Assembly (NCBI GenBank): GCA_013399895.1
Contig: VXBA01006569.1
Span: forward strand, 1,332,518-1,396,517
Source of the DNA: Serilophus lunatus
Lineage: Eukaryota > Chordata > Aves > Passeriformes > Eurylaimidae
Direction of reading: 5' to 3'
Length of the DNA stretch: 64,000 nt
The notes below the pieces were generated by a model. It ran no database searches, was not told where the DNA came from, and saw only the letters and a list, made by a program, of their open reading frames with translations. Each line of letters starts with the position of its first letter. Position 1 is the first letter of the stretch. The translations under genes and the position numbers were made by a program. Shown here piece after piece: positions 12,861 through 45,016 of the stretch.

Positions 12861-15800
12861 AGCTGCTCATTTTAGAGAACACTAACAAAACAAAGCATCG
12901 TTTAGACCTCGAAATTTCAGCTCTGAGTTTAGGTTCCTTCTGCTGCCATGCAAATCTTATCGGGGTCTTGTACAACCGTTTAACCTGTCATTTACAGCTA
13001 GCGCCGCTTCCGATACGAGCAACAGATGCTCACAGTTCTGTAGAGGAGGGTGTACACATCTGTGTTAACATTTAAGAATAATTCTCTGGCACAGGCGATT
13101 ACAGTAACACACATGCAACACTCTTGCTTAATGTACAGTTCAATACCAGCATGTGCTTTCCAGGGAACAGCTTTGTGTCAAAAACCCGTTCCAGGAGATT
13201 TAAACATAAAACAAGCTCTGAGCAACCTCCGTCAACAGATCAGTTTGCTCTTCACACTGTTGTGTAAGAAAGCCCCAATACACAATACATCTTCCCAGAA
13301 CTAAGCATTTATTTACATGGTAAGAAAAAGAATTTGCAAGACTGCAAATGCAGTATGATCTTGAGCCTCTGAAATCTGTTGCAGCTTGTGAAAGTAGCGC
13401 TGCCCCTCATTCAGTATAAATACATACAAATATATATTTTTTATGGAATACATACCTGATGAGTACAGGTATCACAAATGATGTATGGCTAGGTATAACA
13501 AAATGTCCCTGATTGTCCTGTAACGTAATCCTAGGGGAAAAAGGTAGCAGTAAAGAGTAAGAAAAACGTAACATGAAGTGTCTGGAAAGAAATGCTCTTT
13601 TTTTTTTTGTTTTGTTTTTGTCCTACAACTAACAGAAAAAGAATTTATATACAGTCTTCCAGTAAAAAGAACTACAAGGGTAATTATGACTTCATTGTTT
13701 GTTTCACATTCCTAACAAAGAATTCCCTACAAAACTCCCAAGTGTCAAGTAAATAACTGAAAAAAAGTCTTTTAATTGGAGTAAAATTAATAAAAAGACA
13801 TCCTAGACATGAGATCTAGGAACTTGGCCTAGACCTAGGACTTCTCCCTTGAGAATATTTCTTTAGCCCACTCTAAAGTACCTTCGAAAATTCTCTTATC
13901 TTTAACAGACCACAAGACCCTACAATGTATCATACTAGCAGCTCTGGGTACTGCACTCAGCAGCTCTTTGTTCAAAGAAATGGAAAGTAAAACACCTTTC
14001 AGCGCCTAAAGGGACTACGTTCATATTTAGATGATATCCTATTATACTAAGATCTTCCTTTCTTTAAAATCTAAAGAACTAACTCCAAAATTTTGTTAAA
14101 AATAAATGTTTCCAGTTGAGAAAAGACACTACCCAATTTATCTGGAAGGTTGAGCATACTAAGAGATAGGAAGAAAAACAGAGTTACAGGCCAGCTAAGT
14201 TGTCTGTTGAAGTTTAAGAAGCACAACTATCCAGTTATTGAACAATACCTAAAAGAACAGAAGAATTGGTTCATTCTTAGCTAGAGAAAAGATAAGCTAG
14301 TAGCATTTGTAAATTATTACAACCTATGTGCTCTGAGTAGTATCTCACACAAGCAACTTCTTGATACAGTTGTATGGCTTAGGAAGCTGTAAAAGTTTAT
14401 ATACTAAGCTACAACAACCTGACAAGCTTCACCTGGGTCCTCACCCACACCCTGCTCCGGGGACCCATTTAAGCTCAGCCCTGAGCCATCAGTCCCTATT
14501 TAAATATTGTAGCTTGTTGTCTGTTGGGTAGTTGTGTTGTTTGTACTTTGTAGTGGCTGCTGACCTTGTAGACTGATTTTCCAGCTTCATTTCAGAGTTG
14601 TCTCTTTGTTGTATCTGTGCCTGACTGTGGTTGCTGTTGCTGGGCTGGGCCCTGAGGCGTGTTCCTAGCCCATTCTCAGGCCTGCTTTGCTGCAGTAGAT
14701 GCCTCCTCTCCCTGCTCAGAAGCTGTAGGATGGCCTCTGGCTGGGGAGGCTCTGCCCTGCTGTTTGGGTTCTTGTACTCTCGGGAGGGAGCTGGCCCTTG
14801 CTGTGCCCTGCCATCCTGTGGTGCCAGCTGCTAAAATGTAGACACTTGGGTAGGTGCCAAATAACTTTAGGAGGTTTGAGTAGAAGGCAATCCTGATCTG
14901 AAAAAGCCCAACTCTATTCTGGGGCTATATTTATATTCCAAACTGGTGAATAAAAAAACCCTCTGTATTGAGTATAACTTTATTACCCAAAAAAGTCAGA
15001 AGAATAGGGTTTTAAAGTATATTTAGAATCTTTAATTGAAAGATTCTCAGAATAGCAGAGGAGTTTTTCAAAAAAAGGATGAACACTGTCATAATCTACT
15101 AAGCCTGTGTTGTCATTGATAAAAAGCTTCTTTAAGATTAAAGCTCTGGAGTTTTATTTTAGGAGAAATCCCTAAATCTTTAAAGAAGTGGGATGTTATA
15201 GGTACAAAATTCAACAATTCAGAAAAATCAGTGTTTTACAAAATGCCAGTTACACCAGCATAAAACAAATAAAATAATTCAAAGAAACACCATAAAACAA
15301 ATAATTCAAAAGCTGTTTGCTCTCCTGAAGAATATAAGATTTTAGTTACAAAATTGCAGGAGCTAATAGGGAATGTCCTTTATCCACAGATGATTCTGGG
15401 TGAAGCCAAGATTTCTGGGATTTTTAAATCCTCCAGAGTGTCAGTATATCTATTGTTGTTGGAGGTGGTACTTATGTGATCTGTGTTCATCTAACTCAGC
15501 CTGTACGTTTTCTGCAGCACTGTTTTCCTTCTGGGTACTTGATTTCTTTTTTCTGAGAGCATTGAAATGCTTCCTAGGTTTGGCTTTATATGGATCACTG
15601 CTCTGGCACAAGGTCTGGGCTACAACCTGTACCCAGATCAGTGTTTCCAGCAGCAGCAAGCACTCTGTTTGTCAGGAAGAGATTAATTTGGGTGTCTGAA
15701 ACAAACCAAGAAGTGAGATTGGTGGGAACTAAATGCAATGTGCATAGGTAAACTCTAAAATGACACTTCTCAAGCTGCTTTAAGAAACGTGTGATGAAGA

Positions 15801-18380
15801 CTCAGTCCTCCAAATGTGTTTGTACATGTTTAGTACAGACCTACAGAGCAGCCTCTCCAATTAGTTTGTGAAGGATCACTGCCTTAATGTGGCTTGGCTA
15901 TTTAAAACTGTGCTGGAAACAAAGCTCAGGTAACAGCCCCAATTCTGTGGTGTTCTCTGCCCTCCCAAAATGTTGATGTGTCACAGGAAAAGTCGGAACT
16001 CAGCTGAGCATCCATTGATAACTTTAAATCGTGATTTCTTAATTTGTAAATTATATTTACGTGAATTACAGAACCAGTTTTTCTGAGTTAAGACATAATA
16101 CCTTTTTTCATGCTAAGTCAGCCTACCAGTCTACTAATTGTGCAAGGCAACTATCAGTAAATAAAAATGTGTGAAAATAATAAAACAGTCTGAATTTGTT
16201 ATAGCTTGTTATTATATGACAGCAAGATTTCAAAATATGTTTGTTTTGAAGAATTATTTTATAATTATGGTTTAGAACTGAGCTAATTCCATCTATATAA
16301 TGAAGCAAGTGTTCATTTTATCCTATACAAATCAAAAACATTGAACTTTTTTCTGTGAACTTTTAAATATTTATTGCCTTTGTGTTCTTCAATTACACCC
16401 TCCCATGTGTGAACTGAAGATTGTTCCATCAGGTGACATAAAACTTCTGGATGTACTTAACAGGCCGTTTTTTAACTGTGTAGTGGAACTGGACTTGATC
16501 TTATAATTTAAAAACTACTTTCCTGCAGTCCTTGGAGTTAAGCCAGAAATAACTTCTGGCTCATGCAGTAGATGATTCTCAAATTTTTAAGGTTATTATG
16601 AAGAGTTTCCCTTCTCACAGAAAAAGAGCTACAGTATCTAGAGCAGATGCCGAATGATGCAATTCAGCTGAGCTACCTTTTAGTCTATTAATAAAATATA
16701 TCTAATCTCTGAAGTTTTGTGATATTTGTAGCACTTCATCTAAGTGGATAGTATTGATGTAATTTAAATATTTATTGTAAATGTATTGATATAATACTAA
16801 TTAAAAGTTCCTGTTCTAGGAAGTTAAAGGCATATATTTTTCTAATATCTGTTTGATATTCTGATACTAATCAGTGTTGATTAAAAAAAGTCTTATAATA
16901 CTAAAACTTATATAAGTGTTACAGAATTGTAAAAAATGCATTTAATATATCTTGGATGAAGATATTCCTTGTCAGATGTCCTTTGTAGCTCTATAGTTTC
17001 TGCAAGCAAGGTAAAAATCGGAGTACAAAATGAACTGTTCAAGACTGTTTTAACAAACAGGGTCTCTGTAAAGGATACAGCCCAAAACCTGTGATATAAG
17101 GCCATTTGTAGGAGAAATTATACTTATGGTAGTGGCTGCTTCCAGATAATTGGCAAGACTCAGTTTCTTGTTGATGTCAATGAGGCAAGTCTCTGAATTT
17201 GTGTTTGTGGCCACTGTCTCAGATGTTGCTGCAAGAGGTTAATTAGACCTAACTAGTGTCTGTATCTTTCAAAGAGCAATGGCTTTCTCAGATGGTTACC
17301 TAATATTGTATCTATCAACACGTACTAAATACGTGAGATTCTCACCTTCTTGTCTTATTGCTATCAGCCAATCATACTAAATTTTCTGCACAGCTCTATG
17401 CTACTTAGTCCATTTTCAGGGAGACCAGTGCACACCTGACAAATGAATTTCACTGTTGTGTCACATCATGGATAAACAGTTGGATCAATGATGTACAGTC
17501 AGTACTTCCAACTTCTGCCATGTGTGCAAGTCATAGCAGAATCCATTTGGACACATATGCTGTCTAACCATCAAGTTCTATTATCTGCCTTTACTCTGTG
17601 GGCTCCTCTTTGTGTAGGAATACACAATTCCCAACAGTACTACACACACTATATAAATTATAGCTATGCAGGATGCACTTATGAAAGCCAGCTCTGCTAG
17701 AAGTAGTTTTTTTATGTCTTGCTTCAGGAATAACAAAAGAACCTCTTTCTTGATTACCTTGAATTTTGGACTATTGACAATAACTTTTCACATGTGTTAA
17801 TGACAGTGTTTTTTACAAAAAATGACAGGTTTTGGTTGTGGTTCTCTCCTTGTCTTAATCTTTTATTTATGCTACTTTGTACATTAGTCAGTTATGCCCC
17901 ATTAGACACTACTTTCAACCTGCACTGCAGATTAATTATAGCAGATGCTCAATCAGTCTACAAACTTCTATCTATTGCCACTTAAAGTAACAATTACATT
18001 TAATTAATACAAAAATTTAAGAGTGTGTATAATCTGTACGTATGCACTCTGAAGTTGTTATTAAGGTAGTGTGTCTTCTATTATGCTGCTAGGAAAGATA
18101 TTAGTTTCTTGTGAGTGTTTGCATATAGCTTCATTGATTGTGTGGAAATTGCAAGCCAATATTGAACATGTAAATAACACTAGCACTCACTATAGGGTAA
18201 AACTGCCTGAGGCCAGTTGAAGTGTATGCTTCAGGTATTTGGTGTTAATTTTTGAGTGGTTCTAGTTCATGCAGTTTCTTAGTATACAAGTACAGTATTT
18301 AGTATGATATCACATAAGAAAATAAGTGTAACAGTAACAATGCTGGATATTAGGAACCTACTTATATTCCATGAGAGCTT
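12861..18380. other. Intergenic region between FAM102B and SLC25A24
   Basis: No recognisable coding exon or RNA gene. The first 200 bp after the CpG island are moderately CpG-rich and contain an exact octamer ATGCAAAT (12948-12955), a POU-factor type site. The remainder is AT-rich with small open frames that look random. A GC-richer patch at about 14430-14840 is listed separately. Confidence 0.6.
14430..14840 (+). repeat. Unclassified interspersed-repeat candidate
   Basis: About 400 bp that differs in composition from its AT-rich surroundings. It begins 'cacctgggtcctcacccaca', has a TATA-like 'catttaagctcagccc', and ends in a C/T/G-rich tail at 'gtgccagctgctaaaatg'. This could be an old solo LTR or non-autonomous element. 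I cannot name a family and no terminal repeats or target duplication were demonstrated. Confidence 0.25.
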
Positions 18381-18384
18381 AGGG

Positions 18385-19030
18385 TAGCTTGCAACCATAC
18401 AGGTCAGGGAGCAGCTCTGCTGAGAAGGACCTGGGGGTCTTGGCACAAAGCAAGCTGGGCCAGCAGAATCCTGAGCTGCATTTACAGGAGCGTGACCAGG
18501 AGATGAAGACTATTCCCTTCTACTCTGCACAAGCTAGACTGTACTTAGACACTGTAGCCCAATTCTGGGCTCTCCTATACCTGAAAATAATGGATAAACT
18601 GGAGAGTTCAGCAGATGGCCACCACAATGCCTGGGGGCTGGAACACTTGCTCTGGAGGGGCTGAGGAACCTGAACTTAATGCTTGGGGAGGAGGGGGACA
18701 AAACAGACTAAAAAGGAGGGCTCTGCCTTCCTGGTACCTACAGAAGTTTGCAAAAAAAAATAGGATCAGGATCCTTGTAGTGGGGTTTGGTGGGATGATA
18801 AAAGACAGCAGGCACAAACTGAAATGAGAACAGCTCTGTGTGGATCAGAACGGGAAATCTCCCTCTGTGAGGACAGTCAGGCTGCTTAGGGAGATTGTCT
18901 GGTTTCCATCCTTGGAGGTGTTCAAGATTTGAAATAAAGATGTGAGTAACCTGGTCTGAGTGAGTTCATGACTGAGCTTTCTTTGAGCAGGAGGTGTCTT
19001 CCCATCCTACTTACTCTGATTCAATGAACC
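18385..19030 (+). mobile_element. CR1 LINE fragment, RT C-terminus and 3' part
   Basis: The plus strand at 18405-18560 encodes a decayed CR1 reverse-transcriptase tail. SSSAEKDLGVLAQSKL resembles CR1 SSLAEKDLGVLVDNKL, and the AQFWALLY stretch resembles VQFWAPQY. Later sequence ('tccatccttggaggtgttca', then 'tttgagcaggaggt') matches the CR1 3' region, and the end near 'tctgattcaatga' resembles the CR1 terminal 'tgattctatga' repeats. It is 5'-truncated, with stops and frameshifts, and lies upstream of the SLC25A24 promoter. Confidence 0.75.
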
Positions 19031-19529
19031 TATAGCACAAGCAGGCAGTATTTGCCTGTACGAGTCATAGTAGCATCTATTCCTCTTTCAAAAACTAGTC
19101 TGTGGTCAAGACAATGTAGCACATAAGCTTTGTGAATTACCCTGCGAGCAAAGCTACTAAGTCTCTGCTGTAAGGCTGAAACACATTTTCCTTGGCTATG
19201 TATCGGCAGAATATGCACCAAGAAAGCAAGACTCAATGCACGGCCAGCTGAAATTCCTTTTCACTGCAGCTCTCTCATGGAGAGCCTTACTGACGTTTTC
19301 TATCCATTTGCTCTTATACCAGCTCTGTTCTTTTCCATTTACTCCACTCATTTATTTATGAAGCAAAAACCCCCTAGATGTTTCCTGTTCTAGCCTTTGT
19401 TCTGTTAGACCAAGCAAGCCAAGCTCTTCCTGCCCCTTCAACCCAGTCCTCCACCGCTGGTGACTAGAATGAGCCCAAGCCTCCAAATTAGGTATTTTGC
19501 AGCGGTTTTGTACTGGAAACCTTGAGCTA

Positions 19530-19802
19530 GATACAGCCGTGAGTGTGCTGGTGGGGAGCGAGCCCGGGGGGGCTGCATCCCCCTCTTCCCTCCCCTCTGC
19601 GCCGCTGGGGCGGGAACAGCGAGGGCGGGGAGCGCCGGGGCTCCGGCCCTGCCTCCCTCCCTTCCCTGCCTGCGCCCCCCGCCTCCGGGCGGGCCCGGCC
19701 CGGCTCCTCCCTCCCCGAACAGCTGCGGGCGGTGGCTCCTCCGCACGCAGCCCGTGGCAGCCCGGGGACAGTGTCCGTCTGTCCGCGCCCCACAGCCCCG
19801 AC
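19530..19802 (+). promoter_or_regulatory. SLC25A24: SLC25A24 CpG-island promoter and 5' UTR
   Basis: CpG-rich, TATA-less sequence directly before the SLC25A24 start codon; the island continues through exon 1 to about 20300. Two Sp1-type GC boxes are visible: GGGGCGGG (19607-19614) and GGGCGGGG (19623-19630). The transcription start cannot be placed from sequence alone. Large open frames on both strands here follow from high GC content and are not separate genes. Confidence 0.7.
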
Positions 19803-40186
<20,384 letters not shown>

Positions 40187-42515
40187 AATGAAGGAAAAAG
40201 GTGAGATGCTTCTAATGTTGTTGGAAACACCAGAACAATAATGCTTTCTCAAGTAATCTGCTCTCACAATTCGAGACAGATCTTAGTGGAGAGCTGCTGC
40301 AATTTCTACTTTTGCCCTTAAAGTTGGAAGAAACTTTTTAAAATTTTAGTTCACCATTTCTAAACAGATACCTATATTGCACTTTAAAACGTCACCGAGT
40401 TGAAAGAAAATTAAAAAACTGTCTTTAAACCAGAAATATGTTTTTGTTTTTAGGAAATCATTCGTATGTTCCTTTTTTTCTTCCCATTTGTTGTTTCTAA
40501 ATGTGTATTTGTCTTGGATCAAACCAAAGGTAGGAGAAGTTTATACTGCCTTGATACTGAATATATGAAAGAGATTTTTTTTGTTTTGTCACGCTGTCTA
40601 TGCTCAAGCAATTCACAGGTGACATTTTGCATGCCTAGAATTAAGCACTTTTGTTATTTTTGAAGACTGAATGTTAAGTTTGTAAGAAAGAGGATCTCTC
40701 ATACACACAAGGATGGAGTAACGCATTAAAATGTAGCCCATCACCTTTATCTTCAGTTATTTCAAGAGCCTGAGAAACTACTGTTCCATGGTATCAGGAT
40801 ACCTCAAATGGATTTACATGGTATTTTTGTAATACAAAGTGCTTTTGATGACTTGCTTCCCTGGATCTGCTTTTCATTGCACGTGTAAATGTTATCACCA
40901 TTATCATGGCAAGCTTTGGATTACTGTATGTTTTATAGGATCTTCATACACAGGAACAGAAAAAGCTTAGTTATTAGATCCGTTCCATGTAAGTGCAAGT
41001 TGCTACTTAAAAACAGGGTGGAGGATCTGATTTTAAGCTGGTAGTGATTGTAGTGCAGCCAATAGCAGAACTCTTCATACCTGCCTTGGGAAGAGAAATA
41101 CTTCTCAGTTTGGACTCTCCATTCTTTCCCTTATTCAGAGGGCTACAATCCACTATGTGCTTTTAGCCAGTGGAGGATTGCATTATTATGTAATGGTTTT
41201 ACAGGTCTGTCATGCACAACAAATCCTCTTTCCCTCAGTCTTCTGGTTCACACTGGCTGTGCGTGTGAAGTTTGGACAGTAAAATACTCAAGTGTTTTGT
41301 CCAAGTGACCAAGTGGCAGTGCTGATCCTAGGTGCCCATCAGATTGATGGTAATGTTGCAAGCAAAACACGCACACAGACCTTGTTAGTGCTTGAGAAAC
41401 ACAGCTCTTCCTCAAAAAAAAAAAAAGCAGTGCTTCCTCAAATGCAGAAAGTTAGGTAGGTGTTTCCATGTACAAGTACATCCACAGTGATTGTGGGGTT
41501 TTTTTGGTGATTGTTTGGTTTGGATTTTTTTTTTTTTATTGTGGAGGGGCACACTTTTCATTTGCCTTCCGGCCTAAACACTGAAATAGATTAACAATTT
41601 TTACTGAACTCATTTGTTAGGCTTTCTCTGCTTTCAGCAATGAGTGGTGTCTTAATCTTGGTAAATTCGAGATTATACTAACCTTGACCTTCTAAAAGCA
41701 ACTGCTCTTAGACCACTTTCTGAAATTGGATTACTGAAGGAAGAACTTTGTTCCTTTAAGGTCATTAAAGGTCTCCTTTTTAATTCTTTTTCTTGATGGG
41801 TAGTTTTTTTGGTTGTTTGCCTTTTTTTTTTAAACAAACAAATAAGCAAGCATAAATAATGCCCGAACCTTTCTCGTTCCACATACTATATATTTTTTAA
41901 ACAGCAATCACATGTAAATCTGTAATCAGTGCTTCCATGTCTGGTGTTTATTCTCCATAAACTGATATATAACAAGTCCATAAAACCTGTAACATAAAAT
42001 GTTGTTTTATCAGATTTCAGAAAATGGCAGCTTTAGCTGTGTATTTTGGCCTTCCCTTTAGGGAAACCTTGGACTTTGCACTTTTTAAAAAAAACAAAAA
42101 AGTTATTGTATCCAAATCATTCATATGTATAATGCCTTTCTAATCTAAGTGTTTCTTGGGTTTGCCAATATTTTTGTATCTTGGATTTGTGACATCAGTT
42201 GCTGTTCATTTTGTTTGACTGTGACCAATGAGCAAATGTATTTTGAGTGTGTGTGATGTAAAGATGACTTTAGCAGTTTCTATCTTCTAGACTTGCTCCA
42301 TTTTGTTTATAGTGTGCAAGTGCCATTATGAGTATTGAAAATTACGGTGATCTTTTCAAATGTTGAAAAGATGGGATGTTTTCAAATTTGATTTTTCATT
42401 ATGTGCCTTGATGATGACTGTGTTCAATTGTGTATTCTTTGTCTTTCAAAATGTATGTTTACCTTTTTTAGCTTTATAAAAAGTACCAATAAATCTTTGT
42501 TTCTTTATCTGGCTG
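40187..42515 (+). other. SLC25A24: SLC25A24 3' UTR
   Basis: About 2.3 kb of AT-rich sequence between the stop codon and the first canonical polyadenylation signal on this strand. Contains A- and T-runs near 41408-41425 and 41526-41539. The end is inferred from the signal; cleavage should fall about 15-25 bp after it. Confidence 0.7.
42488..42493 (+). terminator. SLC25A24: SLC25A24 polyadenylation signal AATAAA
   Basis: Canonical AATAAA followed within 50 bp by a GT/T-rich downstream element ('tgatgtggggttttttcc'). No earlier canonical signal was seen in the 3' UTR, although variants such as ATTAAA near 40727 could be used in part. Confidence 0.75.
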
Positions 42516-44832
42516 GAGTCTGCTGATGTGGGGTTTTTTCCATGGTCTGATAGACAGATGATGCTTCTTCAGTGATTATATGCACAATATTCAATGCCAA
42601 AAATGAAGGTAATTTATCTAAAAATAAGTTTGAACTACCCTATGCTTTGTTATTATATTGTTTTTTGACAACCTAGTTTGAGATTGGTCAAATGTCATCC
42701 TGTTTAGAACTCTGTCTCATTGCTTAATGGGAGCTCACATAATGTTTAGTATTGTTGCCCATTCATTGAACAGTGTTACACCATGATTTTCTTCTGTGTA
42801 TTTTTTGTGACAGAACTCGGAATGATCTGGGACAAACGTACTCACTTGTATTCTTAATGTCGATCTTGCTTTGTTGGTAATCTTGCTTGTTAGTCAAAGG
42901 ATCAATATAAAATCTTTTCAAGGCAATTTACTTAATTACTCTGTATGTGATGCATGGCTGTGCTACCAAAAGCATACTAGTAGCCAGTTTTGAGAACTCC
43001 TTGTGAGTTTTTCACACCAATTCTTCAAATGTTAAAGACTATTATAAAAAATATTAGGGAGGCTTTTCTTGTCCCTGATTGGTGCAAATACAGTTCTTGT
43101 AACATAATATTTAGAAGTTTTAAGTGATGGAAGATGTAGATGCACAGCATGTGACTCCTGGCTAAATGAACAATCTGATATTCAATTCCACTCAAGGCAA
43201 GAATGCTTTTAACTGGAAATTCTCTGCAAGAAGAACCTAGAATGGAAAGGAAAAGAACATTTGTTTTTCCTTCAAGATCTATGTGGGGTCTGACTGCTTA
43301 TTCAATCTAACACTACAAAACTGCGGAAAAGGCATGGAATTTAAATAGGTCTGCCAATGTGTGTCTTTCCCTCTTGACTGTGGTGGGTTTCCTGGTAGAA
43401 TGTATGGGCTGCAGCAATGGCATTCCTCACAGGGGCACCACTCAGGCCCAAACACACACCTAGTAGAAGAAAGACCATGGTGAACTCTTGTACTGAAACC
43501 CACTCGGCAGCTTTCCCTTCTGCTGAAGAACTGCTGCTCTTCACAGGTGAGACTGGATGTGAGACTTGGCCTGATGCCCAAATTAGCTTTCAGAGGCCCA
43601 GGCTGAGAAGACTTCTGTTCCTTACTGCCTTTGTTTCACACCTGTGAGCTAGCTGCACTTGTTGGTATGGCAGGATTAAAGGCCACTTTCTTTTTGTGTC
43701 TTTCTAGTATTTGGCCATTAGGTAATGTATGGCCAGAAGTGTGTTGCAGTATGTGACTTTGCTACATACAAACTATTAAAATATCAAGGATGTTTTAACC
43801 TGCAGGCTATTTGCTGTGTAAGGAAGTGTGGCTTTTATGCTTCCCCTTCTGATGTTGGCATGGCTTTGGGAATGGCTTTTAACACTTGCATTAAAACAAG
43901 GCACTGATCTAAACTGTATGTTGTGGAGAACATATTTGGTAAGAATTGGGTATTCAACAGAGTGATTTTGGAATAGTGACAGTATTGCTGTATGAATTAT
44001 GTACAGCTTCTAAGACCTCTTGGTGTCTGAAAATATGTAGAAATACTGCTTTTTTTGTTAATATTCGTGCAATTCAGGGTAAAAATTGTCTGTGTTCTCG
44101 CAACTAACTAAATGCTTGAGTACTGTGCATCTAAGCACTTAGATTTTGCATCTGTTTTGCTAAAGGGCTAACAAAGTAGTCTACTACATACTATGTAATA
44201 GTATGAAAAAAACCATTGTGTGTACACACAAATATTTGCATATATTTATATATATACACACATGTATAAAACCTTTTCTTATCTGCACCAAGTTTATGCA
44301 TCACCTTTATGCAGTAGCTGGAGGAGCTTCTGGAATGGCCATTTACTTGAACACTCTAGGAGCAGCGAAACTGCTGTCCCTGCAGACCTTTCCCCTGCAA
44401 GCCGACAGTATGAGACTGAGAAGTAGCCAGTAAGTTCTCTTAAATAATGTCAGTAGTACTCATGCTAAAATCCAGAATGGTTTTGTCTCCTCTAGGCTCA
44501 TGTACAGCAGAATACCTAGTGCCCATTCCCTTGAAATAGGTGTTAGCAAAAGCCATTAGGTTGAAGATGGAAGTACAGTAGATGAACTTTTGGATGGGTA
44601 CTCTTGCCATCTTAAACTACAGCCTTTTGCTAACATATTTACCCTGTAGTTTAGCTTTTGCTAAGGCATTGATATGGAAGTGCTTGTGCTTTCTAAAGCA
44701 AATGCCATGGTTTTTAATTGTTAGTAATTTGTGCTGTGCATGAACCATTATCTCCCTCCCGAGCCTTAACATCCCCTCTCCTCTGTCTGGGCTGTTTGCA
44801 GGAAACCTGTGGGCTCGAACTGAATTCGAGCA

Positions 44833-44846
44833 GTGCCATCTACTGT
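44833..44846 (-). promoter_or_regulatory. CTCF-like motif, minus orientation
   Basis: The minus strand reads ACAGTAGATGGCAC, matching 13 of 14 positions of the CTCF core CCASYAGRKGGCRS. Binding is not shown by sequence alone. Confidence 0.5.
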
Positions 44847-44985
44847 CATGTTACACCGATTTGTGAGGGGCAATGGCTGTTCTAGGCTGAATGTTTGAGT
44901 TTATTTCTTGGAGTTACCTTGACAGCAAAGGAAAAACATTTTGTAAAAGAGCAAGCCAAACCCAAATGAGCTATGTTTTTATCAC

Positions 44986-45016
44986 AGCATCATAGAATTT
45001 CTTGGGTTGGAACTAT
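44986..45016 (-). mobile_element. Possible CR1 3'-tip remnant
   Basis: 'atcatagaatttcttgggtt' followed by 'ggaac' resembles the complement of a CR1 3' end. Only about 30 bp match, so it may be chance. Confidence 0.3.

Noticed and set aside
11665..13075. Open frames of about 400 codons on the plus strand across 12 kb
   Set aside because: They pass through the 752-N gap, where stops cannot be seen; the visible parts are GC-rich and match no protein family.
18605..18625. CTCF-like string cagcagatggccac
   Set aside because: Lies inside a CR1 and fails the last two core positions and the first one.
43341..43544. 67-codon minus-strand frame with a hydrophobic N-terminal stretch
   Set aside because: No recognisable family; a short hydrophobic run alone does not support a gene. 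RNA-seq would settle it.
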